Origin: Ahrensia kielensis DSM 5890
GTDB taxonomy: Bacteria > Pseudomonadota > Alphaproteobacteria > Rhizobiales > Rhizobiaceae
Direction of reading: 5' to 3'
DNA: 64,000 nt
Assembly (NCBI RefSeq): GCF_000374465.1
Contig: NZ_KB894528.1
Span: 547,127-611,126, forward strand
Under the pieces are notes generated by a model. It was given only the letters and a program-made list of their open reading frames with translations. It was not told the origin of the DNA and searched no databases. Made by a program: the position numbers and the translations under genes. Numbering within the stretch: position 1 is the first letter of the stretch; every line of letters starts with the position of its first letter. Below are positions 8,763-17,564 of this stretch, piece by piece.

Positions 8763-9164
8763 ATGCCGATACTCTGGTCAAATCTTATTCCTAGGGCTGC
8801 GACACTGCTGGGCGCCGCTGTCATTCTAACAAGCTGCACCGTTGTCGTTGAGGAAGGTGCGGAGCGTCCGCGACCACCACGCCCCGACCGCCCACAAATT
8901 TGCACGAAGGAATACAGCCCTGTCTGCGCCCGAGATGGCAAGGAACAGCGCACATTCGCCAATGCTTGCATGGCGCGCGCCAAGGGGTTCCGTCCTGTAA
9001 GTCAAGGCAAATGCCGCCCGCAGCAGAACGGTCCTTCAAAAGTGTGTACGCGCGAGTTTGCGCCCGTCTGCGCACAACGCAAGGGGTCCGTACGTAGCTT
9101 TTCCAATGCCTGCACGGCGCGCAGCGCTGGCTATCGCATCTTGCGCCCAGGCGAGTGCCGATAG
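8763..9164 (+). CDS. Lipoprotein with two Kazal-like domains
   Basis: 133 residues. A hydrophobic leader ends in lipobox LTSC (Cys25), so the protein is probably lipid-anchored. After a Pro/Arg-rich spacer (RPRPPRPDRP, 36-45) come two Kazal-like domains with the same cysteine spacing, C-x7-C-x13-C-x14-C: Cys47/55/69/84 and Cys95/103/117/132, each with the motif PVC...F.NAC.A...G. Kazal domains usually inhibit serine proteases, but these bacterial four-cysteine forms may only be stable binding modules. Start ATG 8763 follows GGAGGG at 8752-8757. It is the only gene between tRNA-Pro and its degenerate copy. Confidence 0.8.
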   Translation: MPILWSNLIPRAATLLGAAVILTSCTVVVEEGAERPRPPRPDRPQICTKEYSPVCARDGKEQRTFANACMARAKGFRPVSQGKCRPQQNGPSKVCTREFAPVCAQRKGSVRSFSNACTARSAGYRILRPGECR

Positions 9165-9315
9165 AGCATAGGCTGCTGTAGCGTTTTGGTTCCTTGCAAA
9201 AGGAAACAACGAAATGCTGCATCATGGTGCGGTGTAGAAGGCGTATGTTTTGGATTGTTCTCACATTTTCTGACTTAACAACCATTATTTTGCATGGTAC
9301 TTGCAGGTCAAAAGT

Positions 9316-9366
9316 TGGGTTGAGATCAGAGGTTCGCAGGTTCGAATCATGCCGCTTCAACCATTT
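9316..9366 (+). pseudogene. tRNA-Pro 3'-half fragment (right repeat, att-like)
   Basis: 51 bp resembling the anticodon arm, T arm, acceptor strand and CCA of the tRNA-Pro at 8486. Seven substitutions break the acceptor and anticodon pairing, and no 5' half precedes it, so it cannot make a tRNA. It lies at the end of a 240-bp stretch (9165-9404) that otherwise shows no gene. Either a decayed attachment site or a leftover of a tRNA duplication. Confidence 0.65.
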
Positions 9367-9404
9367 TCCCAACGGCTTGCTCTATTCAATTAGGATTAAG
9401 ATTA

Positions 9405-9710
9405 ATGACCGCACGCATTTATAGCCCAGCAAAAACCGCAATGCAGTCCGGCAAGGGCAAAGCAAGCGTGTGGCTTGTCGAGTTTGATCGTTCTTCTGCT
9501 AAAAGCATTGACCCTCTAATGGGGTATACCTCGTCTGATGACACACAAGCACAGGTCAAATTGCGCTTCACCAGCAAAGAGGACGCTGTTGCTTATGCTC
9601 AAAAGCAAGGGCTGGCTTATCGCTTAGAAGAGCCAAAGCTGCAAAAGCGCCGCAACGCGACCTATTCAGACAATTTCAAATTTGACCGTAAGGTTCCTTG
9701 GACGCACTAG
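9405..9710 (+). CDS. NDUFS4-like Complex I accessory protein (ETC complex I subunit family)
   Basis: 101 residues. The opening ARIYSPAKTAMQSGKGKASVWLVEFD, the central GYTSSDDTQAQVKLRFTSKEDAVAYAQKQG and the C-terminal NFKFDRKVPWTH match the bacterial family homologous to the mitochondrial 18-kDa subunit NDUFS4 of NADH:quinone oxidoreductase. In alphaproteobacteria this protein is encoded away from the nuo operon and binds the peripheral arm of Complex I. Single gene between the tRNA-Pro fragment and tRNA-Arg. Confidence 0.9.
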   Translation: MTARIYSPAKTAMQSGKGKASVWLVEFDRSSAKSIDPLMGYTSSDDTQAQVKLRFTSKEDAVAYAQKQGLAYRLEEPKLQKRRNATYSDNFKFDRKVPWTH

Positions 9711-9784
9711 TGCGTCTATTTAATTATTTAATTGCCGAACAGCCTTGTCGAAGCCAATTGTAATGGCTAAGGCATGGCTTGTGT

Positions 9785-9861
9785 GGACCCGTAGCTCAGT
9801 TGGATAGAGCAGGTGACTTCTAATCATCAGGTCGAAGGTTCGAATCCTTCCGGGTTCGCCA
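9785..9861 (+). tRNA. tRNA-Arg (UCU)
   Basis: Acceptor GGACCCG pairs with CGGGTTC (one G-U), D arm AGCTCAGTTGGATAGAGC, anticodon stem GGTGA/TCATC with loop CTTCTAA (anticodon TCT), T arm AAGGTTCGAATCCTT, discriminator G and encoded CCA ending at 9861; 77 nt. Confidence 0.95.
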
Positions 9862-10070
9862 AAATTCACTTCATCACACAGTACCGCGCTTTAAGGGCAG
9901 AATTAACCGCGCAAAGCGTCCATTATAGCTGCTCTGCTTTTAAACGGCTGTCATAAAACAAAGCTAAGCCTCCACCACGAATTCATGGCTCGCCCTATGG
10001 GGATCGTCAAATTGTGGGGGTAGGGTTGGAAAGAGTGTATCAATCTGTCAGGCAGATTAACCGTCCCAAG

Positions 10071-10832
10071 ATGTTTGACGACACGGCGCTCAATATAAGC
10101 ACGACCGCAGACAAGGTGTGGATGCGCTCATGTGGTAGAAGGCGCAACAATGGTTTGAAAATTTGGCCTGATGAATTCACTGTCTTTGTGGTTCTTGCCG
10201 CCGCATTCGTTTTTCTGGCAAGTCATTTTGACGGCCAAATCTCTCTTCATATGCGTCACACGAACAGCGATTTTTTCGCGTTCCTGCGCAGTGTCACCGA
10301 TGCGGTAAAAGCGCATTACTATCTCATTCCAGCAGCGCTCATCATGGTAATCATTTCGTCGTGTGATTGGCGATGTCGCAATCTGCAGCGGCAAAAGCTG
10401 CTTGTGCGTTCTTATGAGCGTGCGGCATTTATCTTTGTTGCGATCTTAGGGCCTGGCATTATTGTGAATATTATCAAGCAATGTGTGGGAAGGGGCCGGC
10501 CGCGAACATTTGATGAGTTTGGACCTTATGTGTTTTCATCATTCGAGTTTTCGCACGTCTTTCAAAGTTTCCCTTCTGGGCATTCAGCAACGGCCGGCTC
10601 AATTGGTATGATTATCGCGCTTTATATGCCAGCAATTCGCTGGCCAGCATTAATCGCTTTCTCATTTTTGGCCTTCGCAAGGGTTGCGGCCAATGCACAT
10701 TACTTATCGGATGTTATTGCCGGTTATTTGATAGGTGCCATGATGACGCTGGTGTTCGCGCGGTGGCTGGCAAGCCGTTCTGCCATGTTCAAGCTTATGC
10801 CGAATGCATTATTCCCCGTTCTTAAATGCTAA
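10071..10832 (+). CDS. PAP2-family membrane phosphatase
   Basis: A membrane protein of about 253 residues (from ATG 10071; GTG 10014 and ATG 10122 are also in frame, start uncertain). It has the three signature motifs of lipid phosphatases: KQCVGRGRP (about 136-144), PSGHS (168-172) and RVAANAHYLSD (about 204-214) with the catalytic histidines in the second and third. Five or six membrane segments surround them. Such enzymes dephosphorylate lipid substrates such as undecaprenyl pyrophosphate, phosphatidylglycerol phosphate or the lipid A phosphates (LpxE/LpxF type); which one cannot be told. It is a single gene. Confidence 0.87.
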   Translation: MFDDTALNISTTADKVWMRSCGRRRNNGLKIWPDEFTVFVVLAAAFVFLASHFDGQISLHMRHTNSDFFAFLRSVTDAVKAHYYLIPAALIMVIISSCDWRCRNLQRQKLLVRSYERAAFIFVAILGPGIIVNIIKQCVGRGRPRTFDEFGPYVFSSFEFSHVFQSFPSGHSATAGSIGMIIALYMPAIRWPALIAFSFLAFARVAANAHYLSDVIAGYLIGAMMTLVFARWLASRSAMFKLMPNALFPVLKC

Positions 10833-11225
10833 TCTGATTACTCTAGGTAATGTTTTGAGTGTGGCTGCGAATCACAATGCGCGCTCAAGAGAACGTCTCG
10901 TTTGCGATGGCATATGATTGAGCGCGCGCCTTCTTTTTAATCGTGTTGCAGCAACACTGTGCGCGATGCCTTTATAACGGACATTTGCAAGGTGGCCCAG
11001 TTCCATAACGGTACGCCATTTACCTATCTATGTAGAAAATATGGTTTTTTACTTGACGGTTACGTAGTTTTGGCCTTGGATATGTCTTGGGTATTGGGAG
11101 GTACTGATAATTGTTCGTGATCTGGCGAGGGCCTTATTACGAAGTCATATAATCATATTCACAATAAATTATTTAGTACTCAGGCCCGTAAATCACAACT
11201 TGAGAAACCAAGGGGTTCAACTCAT
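10833..11225. other. Gene-free stretch before the aap operon
   Basis: 393 bp without a credible gene. It holds the long inverted repeat at 10879-10927 (listed separately). The rest, AT-rich near 11100-11180, must carry the promoter of aapJ, but I could not pick a convincing -35/-10 pair. Ribosome site for aapJ is only a weak purine run before 11226. Confidence 0.6.
10879..10937 (+). terminator. Long inverted repeat followed by T-rich tract
   Basis: GCGCGCTCAA at 10879-10888 is exactly complementary to TTGAGCGCGC at 10918-10927; the 29-nt loop contains a small GAGA/TCTC hairpin, and CTTCTTTTTAA follows. It could end transcription of the phosphatase gene or be the 3' end of a short structured RNA. 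Confidence 0.5.
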
Positions 11226-12245
11226 ATGAAAACGAAAATTTTTACAGGAATGCTTGCGTCTGCTGCACTCGCACTAAGCGCATCAACAGCTTCTGCTGCA
11301 ACGCTAGACGATGTTAAAGCTAAAGGCTTTGTACAGTGCGGCGTGAGCACAGGACTTGCAGGCTTTTCTGCACCGGATGATGCCGGCGAATGGTCTGGTA
11401 TTGATGTTGAATATTGCCGTGGTATTGCAGCTGCTGTCTTCGGTGATCCAACGAAAGTTAAGTTCACTGCTTTGACTGCTAAAGAGCGCTTTACAGCTCT
11501 TCAGTCTGGTGAGATCGACGTTCTTTCACGTAACACAACATGGACAATGAGCCGCGACACGCAGCTTGGTTTGAACTTTGCTGGCGTAAACTATTACGAC
11601 GGTCAGGGCTTCATGGTTCGTAAGGCTCTCGGCCTTAACTCAGCTCTTGAGCTTTCAGGCGCATCAGTTTGCGTACAAACAGGTACAACAACTGAATTGA
11701 ACCTTACTGACTACTTCAAAGCTAACAACATGGAATATAAGCCAGTTGTTTTCGAAAAACTTGAAGAAGTGAACGCAGCTTATGCAGCGAACCGTTGTGA
11801 CGTTTACACAACTGACGCATCTGGCCTTTATTCAATCCGTTTGACACTTGAAGATCCAGACGCACACACAGTGCTTCCTGAGATCATTTCAAAAGAGCCT
11901 CTCGGTCCTGTTGTTCGTCAGGGCGACGACCAGTGGTTCAACATTGCAAAGTGGACACACAATGCAATGGTCAACGCTGAAGAGCTTGGTCTTACATCTG
12001 AAAATGTTGATCTTGAAAAAGACAGCGATAACCCGAACATCAAACGTCTGCTCGGTGCAGAAGGCGACTTCGGTGAGTCAATCGGCCTAAGCGCTGATTG
12101 GGCATACAACATCATCAAAACTGTCGGTAACTACGGCGAAGTTTTTGATAGAACAGTTGGTGCTGGTTCACCGCTGAAAATTGAACGTGGCACAAACGCT
12201 TTGTGGTCTGATGGTGGTTTGCAGTACGCACCGCCTGTCCGTTAA
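11226..12245 (+). CDS. aapJ: General L-amino acid ABC transporter, periplasmic binding protein
   Basis: 339 residues with a signal peptide (1-24, cut after ASA). The mature protein opens ATLDDVKAKGFVQCGVSTGLAGFSAPDDAGEWSG-like, then DVEYCRGIAAAVFGD and RFTALQSGEIDVLSRNTTWTMSRD, the pattern of AapJ, the broad-range amino acid receptor of rhizobia. It binds amino acids in the periplasm and delivers them to AapQM. Codons are strongly biased toward GCA/ACA/GTT, as expected for a highly made protein. It is first of the aapJQMP operon and is separated from aapQ by a strong hairpin that probably leaves aapJ transcript in excess. Confidence 0.96.
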   Translation: MKTKIFTGMLASAALALSASTASAATLDDVKAKGFVQCGVSTGLAGFSAPDDAGEWSGIDVEYCRGIAAAVFGDPTKVKFTALTAKERFTALQSGEIDVLSRNTTWTMSRDTQLGLNFAGVNYYDGQGFMVRKALGLNSALELSGASVCVQTGTTTELNLTDYFKANNMEYKPVVFEKLEEVNAAYAANRCDVYTTDASGLYSIRLTLEDPDAHTVLPEIISKEPLGPVVRQGDDQWFNIAKWTHNAMVNAEELGLTSENVDLEKDSDNPNIKRLLGAEGDFGESIGLSADWAYNIIKTVGNYGEVFDRTVGAGSPLKIERGTNALWSDGGLQYAPPVR

Positions 12246-12260
12246 GAGCTACGAAATATC

Positions 12261-12290
12261 ATGGCCCATCCCTTTGGATGGGCCATTTTG
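12261..12290 (+). terminator. Hairpin between aapJ and aapQ
   Basis: ATGGCCCATCC (12261-12271) pairs perfectly with GGATGGGCCAT (12276-12286) over a CTTT loop, followed by TTTTG. It sits inside the operon, 16 bp after the aapJ stop. Likely a partial terminator or RNA-stabilising end that raises binding protein over permease. Confidence 0.8.
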
Positions 12291-12324
12291 TATTATAAAT
12301 TCACATGCGTTTGGTGATTGAACA

Positions 12325-13506
12325 ATGAATAACGACAGCAATGCTCAAAGCAGTAAAGCTTCGCTTTTATACGATCCCGTTGCACGCTCTATATTTTTCC
12401 AATGTCTGACTGTCGCTATTGTCGCTTGGCTCGTTTATGCCGGCGTTAATAATGCGATCACAAACCTTGAGAAAGCAAATGTTGCCTCTGGCTTCGGCTT
12501 TCTGACGGATCGTGCCGGCTTTGATATAAGCCAGTCATTGATAGAATATACGAATGACAGTTCCTATTTACGCGCCTTTTATGTCGGTTTGACGAACACA
12601 TTGCTCGTTTCAGCTCTCGGCATATTTTTTGCGACAATTATTGGGTTTTCTGTCGGCATCGGTCGTCTCTCTAAGAATTATCTCGTCCGTAAAATCTGTA
12701 TGATTTACGTCGAGACTTTGCGTAACATACCGCTATTGTTGCAGCTTTTGTTTTGGTACAAAGCCGTATTGGGTGTGCTGCCGAATGTTCGCGATGCGAT
12801 GCAAGTCGGCGATATTTTCTTAAGTAACCGTGGCCTTGCCATTCCAAAATTCATTCCAGAAGCAGGTGCGTCTGCCATTTTATGGGCTGTGATTATTGGT
12901 GTAATCGCCGCTGTGATTGTCGGAAAATGGGCTAAACGCCGCCAAATGGCGACGGGGCAGCAATTTCCAACGATTATGGTCGGTTTTGCGTTGATTGTTG
13001 GCCTACCATTGCTTGCACTGGTTGTAACAGGCTTTCCGTTTACAATTGAAAATCCAAAACTTGGCGGATTTAACTTCAATGGTGGTTCGGTTGTCTTGCC
13101 GGAATTTGTCGCTTTGTTGCTTGGTTTGTCACTTTATACAGCATCCTTTATCGCTGAAATTGTGCGCTCCGGCATCTTAGCTGTATCCAAAGGTCAAACA
13201 GAGGCTGCTTACGCGCTGGGTGTTCGTCCGAACATTACAATGCGTAAAGTGATTGTGCCTCAGGCGATGCGTGTGGTTATTCCGCCGCTAACAAGCCAAT
13301 ATTTGAACCTTACCAAAAACTCGTCTTTGGCGGTTGCGATCGGATATCCTGATCTTGTTGCTGTTTTCTCCGGTACGGTGCTGAACCAGACCGGACAAGC
13401 GGTTGAGGTTGTTTTGATGACAATGCTTGTCTATCTGGCAATTTCACTCATTACATCGACCTTCATGAACTGGTTTAACAGCCGCGTATCGCTGGTGGAG
13501 AGATAA
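12325..13506 (+). CDS. aapQ: General L-amino acid ABC transporter, permease
   Basis: 393-residue inner-membrane protein with about eight hydrophobic segments. The His/Glu/Gln-type permease signature is clear: VGLTNTLLVSALGIFFATIIG near residue 88, VETLRNIPLLLQLLFWY around 130, and the ATPase-contacting EAA loop (TEAAYALGVRPNITMRK with VIVPQAMRVVIPPL) near 293-325. As in known AapQ, an extra stretch between the early and late segments makes it longer than ordinary ~220-residue permeases. With AapM it forms the channel. AapM begins 3 bp after its stop. Confidence 0.95.
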   Translation: MNNDSNAQSSKASLLYDPVARSIFFQCLTVAIVAWLVYAGVNNAITNLEKANVASGFGFLTDRAGFDISQSLIEYTNDSSYLRAFYVGLTNTLLVSALGIFFATIIGFSVGIGRLSKNYLVRKICMIYVETLRNIPLLLQLLFWYKAVLGVLPNVRDAMQVGDIFLSNRGLAIPKFIPEAGASAILWAVIIGVIAAVIVGKWAKRRQMATGQQFPTIMVGFALIVGLPLLALVVTGFPFTIENPKLGGFNFNGGSVVLPEFVALLLGLSLYTASFIAEIVRSGILAVSKGQTEAAYALGVRPNITMRKVIVPQAMRVVIPPLTSQYLNLTKNSSLAVAIGYPDLVAVFSGTVLNQTGQAVEVVLMTMLVYLAISLITSTFMNWFNSRVSLVER

Positions 13507-13509
13507 ACC

Positions 13510-14646
13510 ATGGCACAAGATCGAAATCACTCACTTGCATATGTAAGAACTGAAATGGTGCAGGAACAACCTGCACCCATCAACGCCAAAGGCCCTGTCG
13601 CTTGGTTGCGTCAGAACCTCTTTGCAACAATCCCGGATACATTATTCACGATCTTTGCATTATTACTGCTCGTTTATATTATCCCGCCTATGTTTCGCTT
13701 CCTGATTGCGGATGCGATTTGGACAGGTGACAACCGAGAAGCTTGTATTGTGCCAGGTGCTGGTGCTTGTTGGGCCTTTGTTGATGCAAAATTCGCTCAA
13801 TTTATGTATGGGCGTTACCCATTCGAAGAGCGTTGGCGCGTGGATTTAACAGGTATCCTTTTGGTTGCTGGCGTAATTCCGCTCGCAATGCCATCTGTGC
13901 CTTATAAAAAATGGAACGCTATTTTCGTTCTCATTATTTTCCCAATTTTGGCGTTCATTCTGCTAACGGGAAAGCTTGGGCTAGAGCCGGTTCAAACCTC
14001 TCTATGGGGCGGCCTGTTGGTCACGCTCGTCGTTGCCATTGTTGGTATCGTCGTTTCGTTTCCATTCGGCATATTCTTGGCGCTTGGGCGCCGCTCTAAT
14101 ATGCCAATCATCAAGATGCTCTCGATTATCTTTATCGAGTTCTGGCGCGGTGTACCGCTTATTACGGTGCTGTTTATGTCGTCGGTAATGCTACCGTTTT
14201 TCTTGCCCGATGGTGTTTCTTTCGACAAATTGCTGCGTGCATTGGTCGGTGTAACACTGTTTGCTTCAGCCTATATGGCGGAGGTTATTCGGGGCGGGTT
14301 GCAGGCAATTCCAAAAGGTCAGTACGAAGCGGGTGACGCTATGGCTCTGACATTCTGGCAGAGCACACGTCTTATCATCTTACCGCAGGCGTTGACGCTG
14401 GTTATTCCGGGCATCGTGAACACCTTTATCGGTCTGTTTAAAGATACGACACTTGTTCTGATTATTGGTATTTTCGATCTTCTAGGCATTGTTCAGCTTA
14501 ACTTCACAGATGCGAACTGGGCCTCTTCGAAAACACCTGCGACAGGCTTGATCTTCGCAGCTATTATTTACTTCATTTTCTGTTTCGGCATGTCACGCTA
14601 TTCCATGTATATGGAACGTCGTCTCGACACTGGCCACAAAAGTTAG
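13510..14646 (+). CDS. aapM: General L-amino acid ABC transporter, permease
   Basis: 378 residues, partner of AapQ. A ~40-residue cytoplasmic start is followed by several membrane segments; the permease core begins [21 protein letters not shown] near 160 and the EAA loop is [17 protein letters not shown] with [18 protein letters not shown] around 276-305. A two-cysteine external loop ([15 protein letters not shown]) lies near 77-91. The start ATG is three bases after the aapQ stop, and the ATPase gene follows after 10 bp, so the three proteins are made together. Confidence 0.95.
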   Translation: MAQDRNHSLAYVRTEMVQEQPAPINAKGPVAWLRQNLFATIPDTLFTIFALLLLVYIIPPMFRFLIADAIWTGDNREACIVPGAGACWAFVDAKFAQFMYGRYPFEERWRVDLTGILLVAGVIPLAMPSVPYKKWNAIFVLIIFPILAFILLTGKLGLEPVQTSLWGGLLVTLVVAIVGIVVSFPFGIFLALGRRSNMPIIKMLSIIFIEFWRGVPLITVLFMSSVMLPFFLPDGVSFDKLLRALVGVTLFASAYMAEVIRGGLQAIPKGQYEAGDAMALTFWQSTRLIILPQALTLVIPGIVNTFIGLFKDTTLVLIIGIFDLLGIVQLNFTDANWASSKTPATGLIFAAIIYFIFCFGMSRYSMYMERRLDTGHKS

Positions 14647-14656
14647 GATTACTAAA

Positions 14657-15457
14657 ATGGCAACTGATAACGCCGTAAAAGACGAAAAGGGCGTCGATCG
14701 CTCAAAAATGCAAGTGTCAGATACTGAAGTGGCCGTTGAAATTGACGGTATGCACAAATGGTATGGCGACTTTCATGTGCTCAAAGACATCAATCTAAAA
14801 GTCATGCGCGGCGAGCGCATTGTTATTGCTGGACCGTCAGGTTCTGGCAAATCGACAATGATCCGCTGTATCAACCGTCTGGAAGAACACCAGAAGGGCA
14901 AGATCGTTGTTGATGGAATTGAGCTCACCAATGATTTGAAAAAGATTGATGAAGTGCGCCGCGAAGTTGGCATGGTGTTTCAGCACTTTAATCTTTTTCC
15001 GCATCTCACAATTTTGGAAAACTGTACTTTGGCACCAATTTGGGTGCGTAAAACACCCAAGAAGGAAGCTGAAGAAACAGCAATGCACTTTCTTGAGCGC
15101 GTTAAAATTCCTGAGCAGGCGCATAAATATCCAGGCCAGCTTTCCGGTGGCCAGCAGCAACGTGTGGCGATTGCACGCTCTTTGTGTATGAACCCGCGCA
15201 TTATGCTGTTTGATGAGCCAACATCAGCGCTTGATCCAGAAATGATCAAAGAAGTGCTCGATACAATGGTTGGTCTTGCAGAAGAAGGCATGACAATGCT
15301 TTGCGTAACGCACGAGATGGGCTTTGCGCGTCAGGTTGCGAACCGTGTGATTTTCATGGACCAAGGTCAGATTGTTGAACAGAACGAACCAGATGAGTTC
15401 TTTGACAACCCGCAACATGAACGCACAAAATTGTTCTTGAGCCAGATCTTGCATTAA
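14657..15457 (+). CDS. aapP: General L-amino acid ABC transporter, ATPase
   Basis: 266 residues that power the Aap importer. Walker [10 protein letters not shown] is at 59-67, the Q loop at [10 protein letters not shown] (about 106-115), the ABC signature LSGGQQQR at 162-169, Walker [15 protein letters not shown] at 182-195, and the switch His in CVTHEMGF near 221. The N-terminal ~25 residues before the core are family-typical. A ribosome site AGGA lies nine bases before the ATG. The gene for a TIGR02117 protein starts directly after its stop. Confidence 0.97.
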   Translation: MATDNAVKDEKGVDRSKMQVSDTEVAVEIDGMHKWYGDFHVLKDINLKVMRGERIVIAGPSGSGKSTMIRCINRLEEHQKGKIVVDGIELTNDLKKIDEVRREVGMVFQHFNLFPHLTILENCTLAPIWVRKTPKKEAEETAMHFLERVKIPEQAHKYPGQLSGGQQQRVAIARSLCMNPRIMLFDEPTSALDPEMIKEVLDTMVGLAEEGMTMLCVTHEMGFARQVANRVIFMDQGQIVEQNEPDEFFDNPQHERTKLFLSQILH

Positions 15458-16117
15458 TTGCTGCTGCGTATCTTTAAATATTTTGCGGGCGCCGTGATCA
15501 TCTTGATCGCGGCGCTTTTGCTTGGGGCCGTGCCTTTTCCTGCTACCATCAGTAATGATGCTCAAGGCGATGAGACCATCACGATCTATGTTCTTTCTAA
15601 CGGTTTTCACTCAGATATCGCCGTGCCGAGGCTTGGCGGTGACACGTTTGAACGGTTGGACCTTATAGAAGATGATTATCCCGTCCAACTTGACCAAGTT
15701 GAATATTGGGCTTTGGGCTGGGGATCGAAAACCGCTTACACCAGCTTGATGGCCGTATCAGATTTAACACTTAGCATCGCTGCCAAAGCACTCGCATTTG
15801 ATGAATCTGTCATGCACATCACGCCGCTTGGCGCTTTGGCGGCAGGGGAAAATGTATATGCGTTCGAAATATCTGTGCCGCAATATGAAGCTTTGCTTGA
15901 AGACATGAAACGCTTCTTCTCAAGCACGGAGCCGCTGGATGTCACGCAAGGTTTTGGCGATCGTTTTTACAAAGGCAAAGGGCGCTTTGCGCCTTGGCTA
16001 AGCTGCAATACATGGACGGGCAGACGCTTGCGAGAAATTGGCATTGGCGTTGGCGTGTGGACACCAACATCTCAGTCGCTTGAATTAGGGCTCCAAGCGG
16101 TTGCATCAAAGCCATAA
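15458..16117 (+). CDS. TIGR02117 family protein (DUF2459)
   Basis: 219 residues with one N-terminal membrane segment (about 6-28), the rest outside. The pattern ITIYVLSNGFHSDIAVP, WALGWGSKTAYTSL, HITPLG and the late RFAPWLSCNTWTGRRLREIGI belongs to the TIGR02117/DUF2459 family, often near urease genes and of unknown function. The conserved His, Cys and Asn (GFHSD, SCNTW) recall a papain/NlpC-like arrangement, which is only an inference. Start TTG 15458 follows the aapP stop with no gap, so translation probably depends on aapP. The 3' end overlaps the convergent monooxygenase gene by 46 bp. Confidence 0.82.
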   Translation: MLLRIFKYFAGAVIILIAALLLGAVPFPATISNDAQGDETITIYVLSNGFHSDIAVPRLGGDTFERLDLIEDDYPVQLDQVEYWALGWGSKTAYTSLMAVSDLTLSIAAKALAFDESVMHITPLGALAAGENVYAFEISVPQYEALLEDMKRFFSSTEPLDVTQGFGDRFYKGKGRFAPWLSCNTWTGRRLREIGIGVGVWTPTSQSLELGLQAVASKP

Positions 16118-17208
16118 ATCCAGTTTTGCCGCGCCATAAGACGTTTTGCGCCAAGCAGAGCCATGCTCGAATTACGTGCCAGAGCCAGCGGGGCGGGCAG
16201 GTGGTAAATATGTTTGTTTTGCCGTGCCAGCGCCGCAACTTTTTCTGAACGATTTTCGCGAAAGCTTGCCCATTTTTGCAAAGACTGAGAATCATCGTCC
16301 AATTTGGCGATGGCTGTCGCCAAGGTAAAAGCATCTTCAATCGCCATAGCGCCGCCTTGTGCTGCAAAAGGCAGCATTGCGTGCGCTGCATCGCCCATAA
16401 ACACAAATGGAGCGCTCATGCGGCTGGGTAGGCGCGGCGCAGCGCGCAGCGGCCAATCAAGCCATTCTTGGTCGCCCTTAAACAATGGCGTCCATTTGGA
16501 TGACCATTGATTAAAACCATCATTGATGTGAGTTCCGACAGGCAGAATCGCAACCGCATTCAGCTCCAAGCCTGATGCGATAGGGTATGTTACCAGATGG
16601 GCAGAACGTCCAAGACATAAAGTCGTTGAATGATTTGAGAAAGCTTGAGGACGCTCGTTCATCGGCACTGTCGTGCGCCAAGCAATGAGGCCCGTATCAA
16701 CGGGTTCCAGTGCAAAACATTGCTTGCGCAGTTTGGAGTTCACACCGTCGGCCGCAATCACAAGATCGAAAAAATCGCCGAATATATCAGCTTGGCCATT
16801 CTCAAGCGGCACGCGTTCTATTTGTGCGCCAAGATTAATCGCAATGAAAGGCGAGCGCTCACAGGCTTGCGCCAATGCTAATTGAAGGTCCGCGCGGTGA
16901 ACTGATAGATAGGGCGCGCCGAATTGTTTTTCGATTGATGCGCCCAAAGGCAATTGCACGATATGGCTGCCCGAACGGCCTGCATAAATATCGATTGAAC
17001 GCGGTGCACTGGCAAAACCATTGATTGCCGACATTAAACCAAGCGCTTGAAGCGGTTTTACCGCATTAGGCGATAGTTGAATGCCAGCACCAACTTCCTT
17101 TAAAGCTGTCGCTTGTTCAAAAATTGTTGAACTTATGCCGCGCGCTGCCAATGCAAGAGCACACGTGAGCCCTGCAATACCGCCACCAACAATGGCGATC
17201 TTACGCAT
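16072..17208 (-). CDS. FAD-dependent monooxygenase (salicylate hydroxylase/UbiH-like)
   Basis: 378 residues with the three marks of flavoprotein aromatic hydroxylases: N-terminal GGGIAG (8-13), the DG motif LVIAADGVNSKLR (149-161) and the GD motif MGDAAHAMLPFAAQGGAMAIEDA (271-293). It should use NAD(P)H and O2 to hydroxylate an aromatic or similar ring; the substrate is unknown. It lies downstream of a zinc-finger gene whose stop overlaps this start (TAATG at 17206-17210), a neat sign of co-translation. Convergent overlap of 46 bp with the TIGR02117 gene. Confidence 0.9.
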   Translation of the reverse strand: MRKIAIVGGGIAGLTCALALAARGISSTIFEQATALKEVGAGIQLSPNAVKPLQALGLMSAINGFASAPRSIDIYAGRSGSHIVQLPLGASIEKQFGAPYLSVHRADLQLALAQACERSPFIAINLGAQIERVPLENGQADIFGDFFDLVIAADGVNSKLRKQCFALEPVDTGLIAWRTTVPMNERPQAFSNHSTTLCLGRSAHLVTYPIASGLELNAVAILPVGTHINDGFNQWSSKWTPLFKGDQEWLDWPLRAAPRLPSRMSAPFVFMGDAAHAMLPFAAQGGAMAIEDAFTLATAIAKLDDDSQSLQKWASFRENRSEKVAALARQNKHIYHLPAPLALARNSSMALLGAKRLMARQNWIYGFDATAWSPNSSD

Positions 17209-17456
17209 TAAGCAGCTTTAGAAATATCAAACGCACACCCTAGCGGTGTCGTTTCTTCAGCTTTAAGTGCGCTATTGTAAACGTAAAGTGTTGAGCAATA
17301 AGGACACACTTTTTCTGAATCGCTACCCATATCCAAAAACACATGTGGATGGTCATAAGGTGGTAAAGCACCAATGCACATGAATTCCTTCACGCCAACT
17401 TCAATGCGCGCATGTCCTTCACTATTATGGAAATGAGGTGTTTTGCCGCCAGCCAT
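17208..17456 (-). CDS. Zinc-finger protein, zf-CHCC family (NDUFS6-like)
   Basis: 82 residues. The pattern MCIGALPPYDHPHVFLDMG...KVCPYC gives the zinc ligands Cys27, His36 or His38, Cys51 and Cys54 of the zf-CHCC domain, homologous to the C-terminal part of mitochondrial NDUFS6 of Complex I. It probably helps Complex I assembly or stability. ATG 17456 is chosen because the conserved region begins right after it; the frame runs on to 17537 without similarity. It precedes and overlaps the monooxygenase start by one base. Confidence 0.88.
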   Translation of the reverse strand: MAGGKTPHFHNSEGHARIEVGVKEFMCIGALPPYDHPHVFLDMGSDSEKVCPYCSTLYVYNSALKAEETTPLGCAFDISKAA

Positions 17457-17564
17457 ACTAAATTCTCCGCTATATCGCTCAAAAGCTATTGTCTTTCTAT
17501 GCTCTAGCCAATCTTGAATAAAATTTCTACATAGCAAATTGGCTTTCTCAACCTTGGATCAACA

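Noticed and set aside
15942-16406. Open frame overlapping the monooxygenase end in another frame
   Set aside because: Composition is random (many Trp, Cys, Gln) and both flanking genes are better supported.
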